Source: Calditrichota bacterium
GTDB lineage: Bacteria > Calditrichota > Calditrichia > Calditrichales > Calditrichaceae
Reading direction: 5' to 3'
Length of the DNA stretch: 64,000 bases
NCBI GenBank assembly: GCA_024278755.1
Contig: JAJRSO010000075.1
Coordinates: 1-64,000, forward strand
Shown here: positions 49,560 to 59,102 of the stretch, piece by piece
Layout of the letters: the number at the start of each line of letters is the position of its first letter
How positions within the stretch are numbered: the stretch's first letter is position 1
The notes under the pieces: model-generated
Database searches by the model: none
Told to the model about the DNA's origin: nothing
Seen by the model: only the letters and a program-made list of their open reading frames with translations
Position numbers and translations under genes: made by a program

Positions 49560-50660
49560 ATGCCCTATTTTACACAGCAAACAATTCAGGCACGCGTAAA
49601 AGATTTTTTTACGCATAGCATCCAGAACAAAAGTCTGGCCCATGCCTATATTTTTTATGGCGCCGAAGGCCGCGGTAAAGAGGCCTTTGCCTTTGAACTT
49701 GCCAAAGCGCTTAACTGCACCGCCGAAGGCGATAAGCCTTGCGGCCGATGCCCCTCCTGTGTAAAAATAAATACGCTGAGCCATCCTGACATTAAATATA
49801 TTTTTCCTCTTTCCAAACAAACATCACCGGAACAACAAACCGAAATTATAAAAACAAAAGCACAAAACCCCTATCTCCCGGTTGAAATCAGCGGCCATAA
49901 ATCCATTTCAATCGAAGCTATCCGGACATTAAAAAACGAAGCTAAATATGCATCGTTTGAAACAGGAAGCCGGGTTTTTATTATTAACGGCGCCGAATAT
50001 TTATCCCGTGAAGCGGTAAATTCGTTTTTGAAATTACTGGAAGAACCGCCGGAAAATCTGTACATCATTTTAATTACAGATGAAATGTACAGTTTGCTGG
50101 ATACTATCCGTTCCCGCTGCCAGTTAGTATATTTCCCGGAATTTAACGATTATGAAATTGAACAGATTTTAAAGCAGTACGGTGAAACAAGCGAAGATAC
50201 GGCGTCTCTGATTCGTATCAGCCAGCGCAACATAAAAAAAATATACCGATTAATGCATTCAGATAATGCGGCATTGCGCCAACACGTGTATAATTATATA
50301 AAGGCAGCGTCGGCAGCAAACTATTTTTCTGTTTCTGAAGTTATAGAAACACTGACCCGGAAACGGGATAAAAACGCTGTTTTGGAATTTCTGAATTTGG
50401 TCATTCTCTGGTTCCGGGATAGTTTACACTATTCTATTCTGAAGGAAAGCGGAGATTTTGTCAACCTGGATTTTGAAGAAACGATTAAAAAATTTGCCGA
50501 CTATTACCGGCATGTTGAAATGGAAAAAATCATTGGATTGGTGGAAAATGCATACACACATATCGGGATGAACAGCCATCCGGCATTAACACTTACCAAT
50601 CTGGCCATTGAGATGAAACGCATTCTTACTCAAAAAAAGCCAATCAGGGAGGCCGTATGA
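49560..50660 (+). CDS. holB: DNA polymerase III delta-prime subunit
   Basis: 366 residues. The clamp-loader fold begins with AHAYIFYGAEGRGKEAFAFELAKAL (about 27-51), a P-loop-like segment. The zinc-binding CGRCPSC (about 62-68) is present. HPDIKYIFP, the AEYLSREAVNSFLKLLEEPP helix (about 142-161) and the SRC motif in IRSRCQLVYFPEF follow, all typical of DnaX-related delta-prime proteins. The C-terminal collar domain is present. The next gene, ricT, overlaps its end by four bases; holB beside a PSP1/RicT gene is a common bacterial order. Confidence 0.92.
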   Translation: MPYFTQQTIQARVKDFFTHSIQNKSLAHAYIFYGAEGRGKEAFAFELAKALNCTAEGDKPCGRCPSCVKINTLSHPDIKYIFPLSKQTSPEQQTEIIKTKAQNPYLPVEISGHKSISIEAIRTLKNEAKYASFETGSRVFIINGAEYLSREAVNSFLKLLEEPPENLYIILITDEMYSLLDTIRSRCQLVYFPEFNDYEIEQILKQYGETSEDTASLIRISQRNIKKIYRLMHSDNAALRQHVYNYIKAASAANYFSVSEVIETLTRKRDKNAVLEFLNLVILWFRDSLHYSILKESGDFVNLDFEETIKKFADYYRHVEMEKIIGLVENAYTHIGMNSHPALTLTNLAIEMKRILTQKKPIREAV

Positions 50661-51484
50661 TCCCGGAAATTCTGGAAGTTTCCTTTAAAGGAAATAAGAA
50701 GGTTCACTATTTTAATCCCAAAGAGATAAAGGTAAAACCAGGCGATTACGTTATCGTCGAAGCAGATAAAGGTATTGATCTTGGCACGGTTAACAAACTG
50801 GGGCGATTAGTAGCGCTTTCCGAGATCAAAGGAGAACCCAAAAATCTTATCCGTAAAGCCGTGGAAGAAGACCTGGAAAAACTACGGGATAACCGGGAAA
50901 AAGAAGCCCAGGCTTTTTTAATTGCCCGGGAAAAAATAAAACAACACAAACTGAATATGAAATTAGTGGACGTCGAATATCAGTATGATCAGAATAAACT
51001 CACCTTCTATTTTACCAGTGAAAAGCGGGTTGATTTCCGTGAGCTGGTAAAAGACCTGGCTTCGAAATACCGTACCCGTATCGAACTCCGGCAAATTGGT
51101 GTACGGGATGAGGCCCGGCGTCTCGGCGGTTTGGGCGTTTGCGGTGAAACCATTTGTTGTTCCACGTTTATGAAAACATTCGAACCCGTAACCACACAAT
51201 ATGCCAAGGAGCAGCACCTGCCTTTAAATCCCAGTAAATTAACCGGCGTTTGCGGCCGCTTAAAATGCTGTCTGGTCTTCGAAAAAAAGTTTTACGATGC
51301 CGCGCAGAAAAACTTTCCCCCTTTAAACAGCGAAATTACCACCCCGCGCGGCCGGGCGTTTGTGGATAAAATTGATATATTTAAAGACCTGGTTTTTCTG
51401 CGTTATAAAGACGACGAAATTGAGGAAATACCCTTAAAATCATACTACAAAATGTCTAAAAAGAAAAAGCATTATAAACATTAA
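50657..51484 (+). CDS. ricT: PSP1 domain / RicT (YaaT) family protein
   Basis: 275 residues. The PSP1 domain is recognised from ADKGIDLGTVNKLG (about 36-49), YFTSEKRVDFRELVKDLASKYRTRIELRQIGVRDEAR (about 116-152) and GGLGVCGETICCSTF (about 156-170), followed by GVCGRLKCCLVFE, a Cys-rich cluster that in Bacillus RicT takes part in an iron-sulfur complex affecting RNase Y. The start ATG overlaps the holB stop. Intact. Confidence 0.92.
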   Translation: MIPEILEVSFKGNKKVHYFNPKEIKVKPGDYVIVEADKGIDLGTVNKLGRLVALSEIKGEPKNLIRKAVEEDLEKLRDNREKEAQAFLIAREKIKQHKLNMKLVDVEYQYDQNKLTFYFTSEKRVDFRELVKDLASKYRTRIELRQIGVRDEARRLGGLGVCGETICCSTFMKTFEPVTTQYAKEQHLPLNPSKLTGVCGRLKCCLVFEKKFYDAAQKNFPPLNSEITTPRGRAFVDKIDIFKDLVFLRYKDDEIEEIPLKSYYKMSKKKKHYKH

Positions 51485-51511
51485 TTCCTTCTTATAAAAA
51501 GCAAACAGTAT

Positions 51512-52717
51512 ATGAAAACGTATGATATTGTAATTATAGGCGGAGGCATCGTGGGGCTTTCTTCCGCTTTGGCCTTATCCAAACAAAAAGGGCTGCGCCT
51601 GGCGGTGATTGAGGCGGAAAGCGGAGTGGCTGCCCACCAAACCGGAAATAACAGCGGCGTCATTCATTCCGGTCTCTATTATAAACCGGGTTCGTTAAAA
51701 GCGAAAAACTGTGTTGATGGCCGTGAGGCGATGTATCGTTTTTGCGCGGAAAATGATATTGCCTATGACAAGTGTGGAAAAATAGTGGTTGCAACCCGGG
51801 AAAACGAATTGTCTGGCTTGGCAGAATTAAAACAACGCGGCGGCGCCAACGGTTTAAAGGGTATTAAAGAATTAAAGGGCGATCAGCTTAAAGAGTATGA
51901 ACCGCATGTACAGGGGATTGCCGGTCTGCATATCCCGGAAACAGGCATTGTGGATTATAAACAGGTATCCGAAACATTTGCCCGCCTTATCCGGAAAAGC
52001 GGCGCTGAAATTTTGCTATCTACGAAATTTACCGGGATGAAAAAAAACGGCTCTGAATTAGTTTTGGAAACCGGTCAAAATCCGGTACACACTAAACATC
52101 TTGTCAATTGCGGCGGATTACAATCGGACCGTATTGCCAAAGCCTGCGGCGTCAATCCGGGCGTACGCATTGTTCCCTTCAGGGGCGAATACTACGAAAT
52201 TAATGCCGACAAACACTATCTGGTGAATAATCTGATTTATCCGGTACCCGATCCCGCCTTTCCCTTTCTCGGCGTACACTTTACTCGTATGATAAACGGC
52301 GGACGCGAAGCCGGACCCAATGCGGTACTAGCCTTTAAACGCGAGGGCTATCGGAAAACCAGTTTTTCGTTAAAGGATACGCTGGACACCTTTACCTATC
52401 CCGGATTTTTAAAACTTGGCGCAAAATATATGAAAATGGGGCTGGGAGAGTTTTACCGATCCTATTATAAAAAGGCCTTTGTCCGGGCCGTGCAGAGACT
52501 GATTCCCGAAATCGAAAGCAAGGATATTGTTCCCGGCGGCGCGGGCGTGCGTGCGCAGGCTTTGGAAGCCAACGGCGCCCTGGTGGATGATTTCAAAATT
52601 GTCGAAGCCGAACGGATGATTCATGTGCTTAATGCGCCTTCGCCGGCAGCCACGGCTTCGCTTAGCATTGGCGAAAAAATTGCCCACATGGCGTTGCAAA
52701 ATTTTAGTCTTTCCTAA
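51512..52717 (+). CDS. lhgO: L-2-hydroxyglutarate oxidase
   Basis: 401 residues. An FAD-binding opening YDIVIIGGGIVGLSSALAL (about 3-21) and an E at the end of the second strand (LAVIEAESG), then HQTGNNSGVIHSGLYYKPGS (about 45-64), which is diagnostic for LhgO/L2HGDH, and the C-terminal VPGGAGVRAQAL. It oxidises L-2-hydroxyglutarate to 2-oxoglutarate and passes electrons on, probably to quinones at the membrane. Length matches E. coli LhgO. It follows ricT after 28 bp; the neighbour on the other side is convergent. Confidence 0.92.
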   Translation: MKTYDIVIIGGGIVGLSSALALSKQKGLRLAVIEAESGVAAHQTGNNSGVIHSGLYYKPGSLKAKNCVDGREAMYRFCAENDIAYDKCGKIVVATRENELSGLAELKQRGGANGLKGIKELKGDQLKEYEPHVQGIAGLHIPETGIVDYKQVSETFARLIRKSGAEILLSTKFTGMKKNGSELVLETGQNPVHTKHLVNCGGLQSDRIAKACGVNPGVRIVPFRGEYYEINADKHYLVNNLIYPVPDPAFPFLGVHFTRMINGGREAGPNAVLAFKREGYRKTSFSLKDTLDTFTYPGFLKLGAKYMKMGLGEFYRSYYKKAFVRAVQRLIPEIESKDIVPGGAGVRAQALEANGALVDDFKIVEAERMIHVLNAPSPAATASLSIGEKIAHMALQNFSLS

Positions 52718-52722
52718 ATTTA

Positions 52723-54315
52723 CTAAGCCTGAGAATCTATTCCTCCCTTTTCATTGCCCGTTTCGGCAGGAGGAAAGGAAACGGTAATGACAGTCCCTTT
52801 GCCCGCTTTGGAGGATACGGAAATATCGCCGTTTAAGTTTTTTATCAAATTATAGGTAATTGACAATCCCAGTCCGGTACCCTTTTGGCCTTTAGTAGAG
52901 AAAAATGGATCAAACAATTTACGGCTTATCTCGTCGGTCATCCCACTGCCATTATCGGAAATTTCGATACACACATTCTGTCCTTTAAAGCAGGTACACA
53001 CCGTTATCTCTTTTTTATAATCCTTACGCCCTTTTTGCAGCAAAACAGCCTCTTTTGTTTCCACCGCATCACGGGCGTTATTGATGAGATTAACAAGAAT
53101 CTGCTCAATCTGGATGGCATCGCCTTTTACCTTTGGAAGGTCTTCTTCGAGATTCAGTTGTAACCGCACATTGTGCTCTTCCAATTGCCGCCCGATTAAC
53201 AGCATCGAATCATTAACCGGAATATTGATATCAATTTCGGTTAGGGTCATTTGGGCCTTTTTGCGGGCAAATAATTTCATATGCCGGATTATTTTCTGCA
53301 CGCGGATCGTCTGTTGATTGATGGTATTCAGTTCTTTTACGACGTCATCGACATCCAGTGTTTTATTTTTTGAATACTGGCGTATCATGCCGGTGACTAT
53401 CAGTTTGATGATATTTAAGGGTTGATTGATTTCGTGGGCAATACCTGTGGAGAGTTGTCCCAGTCCGGCCAGTCTTCCGGTTTGCAGTAACTGCGCGTCT
53501 TTTTCCCGCAATTCCGCGGTGCGCCGGGCCACAACCCGTTCCAGGTTGTCGGTTAGTTTTACTAATCTTGAACGACTTTCCTGCAGTTGCTTAGACAACC
53601 CTGCTTCTTTTTCCTGCTGGTTATTTAAAAATTCAGACAGGTTTGCGGCAAAGCGGTTAAACCGAAAGACAAGCGCTTGGATTTCATCGTTCCCGTTAGG
53701 TTCCGAAATGGTAGTAAGCGTATTAGAATCTGCTTCTTTAAATGTCCGACTCATTTCGTGGACAGGCCGTAAAACAGAGCGCGTTATCAAATAAATGGTA
53801 AGCCCCGATAAAAGAAGGAACAGCAGCGTACTTAGAATAAATTTTGAGAAGGCCGGGCCGGACAGGCCGTAATCAGAACGAGTGGAAAGGACAGCGCCAA
53901 TCCAGATATTTTTAGAAGCGGATTTTTTAAATTGAAGCAATATTTTTTCCTGAAGCATTTTTATAATAAAGTTGTTTTGATCAGGAGTGCTGTTTCGAAG
54001 GCGCAGGGCCACTTTATTATGCAGCAAAGGTGAAAAAGTACTCAGGATTTGTTTTTGCGGATTCCATAAAACAATATCTGACTGAGATTTGTTTTTAATA
54101 TTGGATAGAATTTTTATTGTATTTTTTTTATTCTGATGTATAAAATTCGAGGCATCAAAAAGCTGTTGCGCCAGAGCGCTGCGTTCCCGGAGAATTTCCG
54201 ACCGTTTCTCATTTTGAAGTGTAGTAATTTCAGATAAAAAAAGGGAGGCTGTAAATCCGCTGCTGAGGAGAATCCAAAAAATAACAGCCGCTAAGTATTT
54301 GGTAAGAATACGCAT
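52723..54315 (-). CDS. Sensor histidine kinase (HAMP type)
   Basis: 530 residues. Helix one at about 8-28, periplasmic part of about 130 residues, helix two (FILSTLLFLLLSGLTIYLITRSV) leading into a HAMP domain with SVLRPVHEMSRTF. A coiled coil (QEKEAGLSKQLQESRSRLVKL) is followed by HisKA with GIAHEINQPLNII (phospho-His about 294) and an ATPase domain with NLINNARDA, SDNGSGM and GTGLGLSI. The QPLNI form of the H box is typical of DctB/NtrB-like kinases. No response-regulator gene adjoins, so it is an orphan in this window. Convergent with lhgO. Confidence 0.92.
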   Translation of the reverse strand: MRILTKYLAAVIFWILLSSGFTASLFLSEITTLQNEKRSEILRERSALAQQLFDASNFIHQNKKNTIKILSNIKNKSQSDIVLWNPQKQILSTFSPLLHNKVALRLRNSTPDQNNFIIKMLQEKILLQFKKSASKNIWIGAVLSTRSDYGLSGPAFSKFILSTLLFLLLSGLTIYLITRSVLRPVHEMSRTFKEADSNTLTTISEPNGNDEIQALVFRFNRFAANLSEFLNNQQEKEAGLSKQLQESRSRLVKLTDNLERVVARRTAELREKDAQLLQTGRLAGLGQLSTGIAHEINQPLNIIKLIVTGMIRQYSKNKTLDVDDVVKELNTINQQTIRVQKIIRHMKLFARKKAQMTLTEIDINIPVNDSMLLIGRQLEEHNVRLQLNLEEDLPKVKGDAIQIEQILVNLINNARDAVETKEAVLLQKGRKDYKKEITVCTCFKGQNVCIEISDNGSGMTDEISRKLFDPFFSTKGQKGTGLGLSITYNLIKNLNGDISVSSKAGKGTVITVSFPPAETGNEKGGIDSQA

Positions 54316-54342
54316 CGTCGCCGCGCTTGTTAGTTGACCGGG

Positions 54343-54963
54343 TCAATAATACAGGGCGTCTAAATCACCGCAGCCTTCGCGGAGAATTACCGGTTCGTCT
54401 CCGCTGAAATCAACTACGGTGGAGGGCTGATTAAACATGATCCCCGCATCGAGAATTAAATCAATTTCATGATTGTAATTCTCGGCAATTTCTTCGGGAT
54501 CTGTAAAATAACCGTCGGAGCCCTGCGGAACGCTGGTACTTAAAATCGGACGGCCGAGTTTTTCTACCAGGGCATGCGGCGCCGGAGAATCGGGAATACG
54601 CAAACCGACGGTCTTACGTTTCTGAAGCATCACTTTGGGAATTTCCCGCGAAGCGCGCAATACAAACGTATAGGGCCCGGGCAAAACCCGGCGCATCACC
54701 CGGTAAGCCTGATCCGGTACAACGGCCCATCTGGAGATGCCTTTTAAATCCCGGCAAATGAAACTGAGCATTTTATGTTTAGACGCTTTTTTAATACGCA
54801 GAACCCGTTCCACCGCGGCCTTATTAAAAAGATCCACGCCGATTCCATAAATGGTGTCGGTCGGATAAACAACAATGCCGCCGTTGTCCAGAATGTCAAC
54901 GGCTTCGGAAATAAGCCGCGGCTGCGGATTTTCCAAATGAATTTTTCGGATGTTTGCGGCCAT
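54343..54963 (-). CDS. Threonylcarbamoyladenylate synthase (Sua5/YciO/YrdC)
   Basis: 206 residues. The YrdC fold motifs are GGIVVYPTDTIYGIGVDL (about 28-45), KKASKHKMLSFICRDL (about 57-72), PGPYTFVLRA (about 96-105), TVGLRIPDSP and ILSTSVPQGSDG (about 137-148). KxR...SxN-type residues for ATP and threonine binding are partly visible. YciO-like subfamily members have a similar length, so it may be YciO rather than the essential TsaC. Gene starts 28 bp from the kinase gene in the same direction (upstream of it). Confidence 0.88.
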   Translation of the reverse strand: MAANIRKIHLENPQPRLISEAVDILDNGGIVVYPTDTIYGIGVDLFNKAAVERVLRIKKASKHKMLSFICRDLKGISRWAVVPDQAYRVMRRVLPGPYTFVLRASREIPKVMLQKRKTVGLRIPDSPAPHALVEKLGRPILSTSVPQGSDGYFTDPEEIAENYNHEIDLILDAGIMFNQPSTVVDFSGDEPVILREGCGDLDALYY

Positions 54964-55559
54964 AATTTTTAAAAGATTAAATTAAAAGGACTCCATTGGC
55001 GAATTAAATTTAGTAACCTATAATTACAAAGAATTAAAATATGAAGCAAATAAAAAGGTTGCAGCGGCTTTTTAGTGCCGATAGCACGGCCTGAGAAAGT
55101 CGAAACAAAGTGACGAATCCTTTAAGGCCTTGTACCATAAACCTTAAATCCCAAAATACAAATAACAAATATCAAAAAACAGTAACTTAAATCTAAAACA
55201 AAGCTCTTCTTGCAGAGGCAGGTTTAAATTTTAGAATTTGGCGTTATGCCGATCCGTGTGCGTAAGCACAAATACAAAAAAGAAAAGCCACAGATACCAT
55301 AACGCCTGAGGCGGACAGACTGAAAAAATATAAGAAAAACCGAGCAATTCTATTTGTTCTGTTTTAGTTTTACATGACAGAATATTGCGTGTTTCGCGGT
55401 TTTTTTAAAAAACTACCCACGCAAAACGATATGGTGCCAGTTATTTCTGTGCCTCTTAAAAAAATAGTGTCACCGATTGTTTTAATTGACGATAAAATAT
55501 TTTTTAGATATCGATTTGAGTTTATATATCTTTCTTTGCTACATTGTAAAAGTTTAAAA
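54964..55559. other. Gene-free region with dispersed repeats
   Basis: No frame looks coding. CTTAAATCCCAAAATACAAA (55144) and ACTTAAATCTAAAACAAAG ... TTTAAATTTTAGAATTTGG (55184-55243) form a repeat shared with 59337-59395. GGCGTTATG (55241) and CATAACGCC (about 55298) are complementary and could close a stem of about 60 bases. Together these fill the space before the 141-bp element. Confidence 0.45.
55184..55243. repeat. TTTAAATTTTAGAATTTGG repeat, copy 1
   Basis: ACTTAAATCTAAAACAAA followed after a variable middle by TTTAAATTTTAGAATTTGG. The same two ends, with another variable middle, occur at 59337-59395. The ends are partly complementary to each other. Confidence 0.55.
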
Positions 55560-55700
55560 CCTGAATGGAGCGATAATCCTTTAGCTCGTTATTGAACCTG
55601 TCCTTGCGATCCCGAAGCATCGGGAGTACTAATCTTACGGTAGATCGCCACGTTCGCTGCGCTCACTCGCGATGACGACGCATGAATCGCTGAATTTAGG
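55560..55700 (-). mobile_element. 141-bp MITE-like element, copy 2
   Basis: Ends CCTGAATGGAGCGAT and ATCGCTGAATTTAGG are imperfect inverted repeats. The reverse complement matches 32700-32840 along its whole length with scattered changes, including ATCATCGCGAGTGAGCG-like, GGCGATCTAC and ACTCCCGATGCTT words in the same order. The flanks read TAAAA on the left and TAAAA on the right, a possible 5-bp target duplication. No coding capacity. Confidence 0.7.
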
Positions 55701-55747
55701 TAAAAGATGTTTATCGGGATGTGTTTTCTCTTGAGGATAAAAATTGA

Positions 55748-56623
55748 ATGATCTCTAAATTCCGGGCGGACCTGGGTCTGCTTTCCGTTACGTTTTTTTG
55801 GGGCACCACATTCATCGTGTCCAAACTGGTTTTAGTTGATGTTCCGCTGCCGGTTTATCTCGTTATCCGCCTTACCATTGCCGCCGTGGCCATGAATCTG
55901 TTTGCCTTACGATTCCGTAAGGAATGGAATTTACCATTAATTTTAAACGGTTCTGTTCTCGGTGTTCTTTTGTATGTATCTTATTTTTTTCAGATGTGGG
56001 GTATTCAGTTTACCAGCGCGTCAAATGCCGGATTTATTACCGGAATGTCGGTAGTTTTGGTGCCGGTTTTCGGCTTCTTCTTTTTTAAACTGAAACCTAC
56101 CGTCAATGTGTTGTTTGGAATCGTTCTGGCTTCTGGCGGTCTGCTTTTGCTGACCGGGGCCAATCCGCTGCACTGGAACGACGGCGATTTACTGGTTTTA
56201 ATTTGCGCCGTAGCGGTTGCTTTTCATGTTATTTATACGGGACGCTTTGCTCCGCGGCACAATGTGTATCTGCTGACGGCAACCATGTTAACGGTGGTGG
56301 CGATTTTAGCGGCGATGGCTTTGCCCTTCAGTAGTTTTGAATGGCCGCAGTTGACGCTGCAGCACTGGGAAGTGCTGGCGTATCTCGGTCTGTTTGGCAC
56401 GGTGTTTACGTTTTTAATGCAAACGGCCATGCAGCGTTTTACCACAACGGCGCGTACGGCGTTAATCTTTGCCATGGAGCCGGTATTCGCCGCTCTGTTT
56501 GCCTATGCAATTGCCGGTGAATCTCTGACCCTAAGCGGCTGGCTGGGCGGTTTATTAATTGTTGTTGGAATGATTAGCGCGGAAGTACCGGTTTTAAATC
56601 GTAAAAAAGGCATAGGGGAATAA
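55748..56623 (+). CDS. EamA family (DMT) transporter
   Basis: 291 residues with ten predicted helices and the two EamA repeats. First repeat: LGLLSVTFFWGTTFIVSKLVL (about 8-28), FFQMWGIQFTSASNAGFITGMSVVLVP (about 80-106). Second repeat: VLICAVAVAFHVIYTGRF, and near the end RTALIFAMEPVFAALFAY, GGLLIVVGMI. These are metabolite exporters of the drug/metabolite family; the substrate is unknown. The stop is one base before the next gene's ATG, so the two are co-translated. Confidence 0.92.
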   Translation: MISKFRADLGLLSVTFFWGTTFIVSKLVLVDVPLPVYLVIRLTIAAVAMNLFALRFRKEWNLPLILNGSVLGVLLYVSYFFQMWGIQFTSASNAGFITGMSVVLVPVFGFFFFKLKPTVNVLFGIVLASGGLLLLTGANPLHWNDGDLLVLICAVAVAFHVIYTGRFAPRHNVYLLTATMLTVVAILAAMALPFSSFEWPQLTLQHWEVLAYLGLFGTVFTFLMQTAMQRFTTTARTALIFAMEPVFAALFAYAIAGESLTLSGWLGGLLIVVGMISAEVPVLNRKKGIGE

Positions 56624-56624
56624 T

Positions 56625-57521
56625 ATGCGCAAATTACAGATAATTCTGTTTCTCTTTTTGGGAATGGCCTCCGTTTTTGCCGCCACACCGCTTAAGTTTA
56701 GTAAATCCTGTTTAATGAAACCACTCGATTCCCGGCAGGAAATACGGCATCCGTTTATCGAAAAAACACGTTCACTCATCCCCAACTCTGTTTTTTCCCG
56801 GGCTCTGGCTAAAGGAACCCGTTGGGGCGCCTATGGGGCTGTATTGGGTGCCGGAGCCGGTTTGTTAGCGCACGATGAAATGGGAATAGTACCCGTATTC
56901 CTTTCCATTCTGGGCGGTTCCGCAGGATTTGCCACTGGTTTTTCCTGGGGCGTTTTAAATAAAAATTCACGAAAAGCTCTGCGTAGGAATCCGCCCAAAA
57001 ACTACCGCATCGCTTTTAATATGGAAGTAAACAGCGGTATGGTCGATTATGTGCCGATGAACGATCCTTCTTTTGGAATCGTACTGCGCTGGCCGGGCAA
57101 TCAAAAATGGATTTCCAAACCCAATTATGTCCGGGCTTATTATGGGCGGCTTGTTGCCGGTAACAACGCTAAAACAAAACCGGCAACCGCTTCCATCACT
57201 GACAAGCGTTTTGGGGTTGAAGTGTTAAAAATCCGCCGGGATCATATCATACATTTTTTCTATGGTTTGGGAGCCGGCTACAGTTCCGGAACGTATACGA
57301 AGAGAGATGTGTATGAGCATATTTCCAGTTCTCATCCAGAATCTTCCGCTTTTATTGATTTTATTTTTGGCGTTAATCTAAATGTTACCGACTTTGCCCA
57401 GGCGCAGCTGGTTTATAAATGGGAGCCGCTGGGCATTCGTAACCGGGTGGATGCGGCGGATAATTTCAATCCGGGAATCAATCATTTAATCGGATTTTCG
57501 TTTATCGTATTTTTCTTTTGA
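56625..57521 (+). CDS. Exported protein, probable outer-membrane barrel
   Basis: 298 residues with a signal peptide ending SVFAAT. A Gly-rich membrane-inserting stretch AYGAVLGAGAGLL and FLSILGGSAGFATGFSWGVL (about 66-105) precedes strand-like segments (YRIAFNMEVNSGMVDY, YVRAYYGRLVAG, HIIHFFYGLGAGYSSG, FAQAQLVYKW) and ends GFSFIVFFF. No family recognised. The two hydrophobic Gly-rich helices before the barrel part are odd for a porin and may be a membrane hairpin. It lies between the exporter and the aldehyde dehydrogenase gene in one tight run. Confidence 0.65.
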   Translation: MRKLQIILFLFLGMASVFAATPLKFSKSCLMKPLDSRQEIRHPFIEKTRSLIPNSVFSRALAKGTRWGAYGAVLGAGAGLLAHDEMGIVPVFLSILGGSAGFATGFSWGVLNKNSRKALRRNPPKNYRIAFNMEVNSGMVDYVPMNDPSFGIVLRWPGNQKWISKPNYVRAYYGRLVAGNNAKTKPATASITDKRFGVEVLKIRRDHIIHFFYGLGAGYSSGTYTKRDVYEHISSSHPESSAFIDFIFGVNLNVTDFAQAQLVYKWEPLGIRNRVDAADNFNPGINHLIGFSFIVFFF

Positions 57522-57531
57522 GGAATTAAAT

Positions 57532-59100
57532 ATGCATAGAGATCAAAAAAGCAATATGACCGTTTCGTACAATCCGGCCACCGGATCGGAAATCGGCTGT
57601 TCGCCCCTGCACACGACGGCGGATTTAAAGGAGATGATCCGAAAAGCGCGGGCGGTTCAGCCGCGATGGGCGGCGCTGCCGGTCGGGAAACGGATAACCT
57701 TTTTTTATGAAGTGCAAAGCTGGCTGATGCGCCATTTGGACGAACTGGCGCAAACCATTTCGGCCGATAACGGAAAATTGCAAATGGATGCGCTGACGGC
57801 GGAAGTGCTGCCGGCGGTGATGGCCGCATCCTATTATATCCGTAAGGCCAACCGCCTTTTGCGGGATAAAAGCACGGGATTTTCGAACATTGCTTTTATC
57901 AACAAGCGCACAAAAGTCCGGCGGGCGCCCTATGGCGTTCTCGGTATTATTTCGCCCTGGAATTACCCTTTTTCCATCGCTTTTTCCGAAGTGCTGATGG
58001 GGCTGCTTTCCGGAAACGCGGTGATTTTGAAAACGGCATCCGAAACGCAGGCAGTGGGACTGGCTCTAAAAGAAGCCATCGAGGCGGCCGATTTACCGGA
58101 CGGATTATTTCAGTTTATCAACCTTCCGGGACGAGAAGCCGGACCGGCGTTTTTAAATAATGGAATTGATAAACTCTTTTTCACCGGTTCGGTGCCGGTG
58201 GGCAAAACGTTAATGCGGATGGCGGCGGAAACCTTAACGCCGGTAAATCTGGAACTGGGCGGGAACGACGCCATGATCGTTTGCGAGGATGCAAATTTGG
58301 AGCGCGCCGTAAGCGGCGCCATCTGGGCCGGTTTTTCCAACGCCGGGCAATCCTGCGGCGGCATTGAACGCATATATGTACAGGAGAAGGTCTATCAGCC
58401 GTTTTTGGAATTGTTGAAAACAGAAATAGAAAAGCTACGGCTTGGAACCGGAATGGATGCGGATATGGGCGCTATGACCACGGAGCGGCAGATAAAATCG
58501 GTGCGGAAACAGGTGGATGAAGCACTGTCTGCAGGAGCAACGCTTTATGCACAGTCGGCCCTTCCGCAAAACGGGGTGCTAAAAAATATGATTCCGGCTA
58601 TGGTACTGACAAACGTTACGCATCGGATGGATGTCATGCGTGATGAGACCTTTGGCCCGGTAGTGGGTGTGATGCCGTTTAAAACCAGCCAAGAAGCTAT
58701 TGCCCTGGCCAACGATTCCTATCTGGGTCTTACGGCTTCGGTCTGGGCGAAGGATCGTAAAAAAGCAAAAAAAATGGCCCGTCAGATTCAGGCCGGAGCG
58801 GTTACCATTAATGACCATCTGATGAGCCACGGCCTGCCCGATACCTCCTGGGGCGGCTTTAAGCAATCCGGGATCGGGCGTACGCACGGCGCGCAGGGTT
58901 TTATGGAAATGACTCAGCCGCAGATGATTGTGGACGACTGGCTAAGTGGTTTAAAGAAAAACCTGTGGTGGCAGCCGTATGACAAATCTGTTTATGAAGG
59001 ATTAAAGGGATTGCTGCACGGCTTATACGGCCCCGGTTTTTTCAAACGCATCCGCGGATTGTATGCCCTGCTGAAAATCGTTCCTAAAATGTTTAAATAA
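57532..59100 (+). CDS. Aldehyde dehydrogenase family protein
   Basis: 522 residues. The catalytic pieces are all present: SPWNYPFSIAFSEVLMGLLSGNAVILKTAS (about 142-171), FFTGSVPVGKTL, ELGGNDAMIV with the general-base Glu (about 241), and GQSCGGIER with the nucleophilic Cys (about 275). ETFGPVVGVMPF follows. A C-terminal tail of about 60 residues after the usual end (LKKNLWWQPYDKSVYEGLKG...) is extra. It should oxidise an aldehyde to the acid. The GMC oxidoreductase gene lies 0.5 kb downstream and an acyl-CoA ligase further on, suggesting an alcohol-to-acyl-CoA route. GAGGAATTAAAT precedes the ATG. Confidence 0.93.
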   Translation: MHRDQKSNMTVSYNPATGSEIGCSPLHTTADLKEMIRKARAVQPRWAALPVGKRITFFYEVQSWLMRHLDELAQTISADNGKLQMDALTAEVLPAVMAASYYIRKANRLLRDKSTGFSNIAFINKRTKVRRAPYGVLGIISPWNYPFSIAFSEVLMGLLSGNAVILKTASETQAVGLALKEAIEAADLPDGLFQFINLPGREAGPAFLNNGIDKLFFTGSVPVGKTLMRMAAETLTPVNLELGGNDAMIVCEDANLERAVSGAIWAGFSNAGQSCGGIERIYVQEKVYQPFLELLKTEIEKLRLGTGMDADMGAMTTERQIKSVRKQVDEALSAGATLYAQSALPQNGVLKNMIPAMVLTNVTHRMDVMRDETFGPVVGVMPFKTSQEAIALANDSYLGLTASVWAKDRKKAKKMARQIQAGAVTINDHLMSHGLPDTSWGGFKQSGIGRTHGAQGFMEMTQPQMIVDDWLSGLKKNLWWQPYDKSVYEGLKGLLHGLYGPGFFKRIRGLYALLKIVPKMFK

Positions 59101-59102
59101 TG

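Noticed and set aside
55374-55595. 73-codon open frame in the region after the Sua5-like gene.
   Set aside because: It overlaps the 141-bp element, has no ribosome site and no recognisable sequence.
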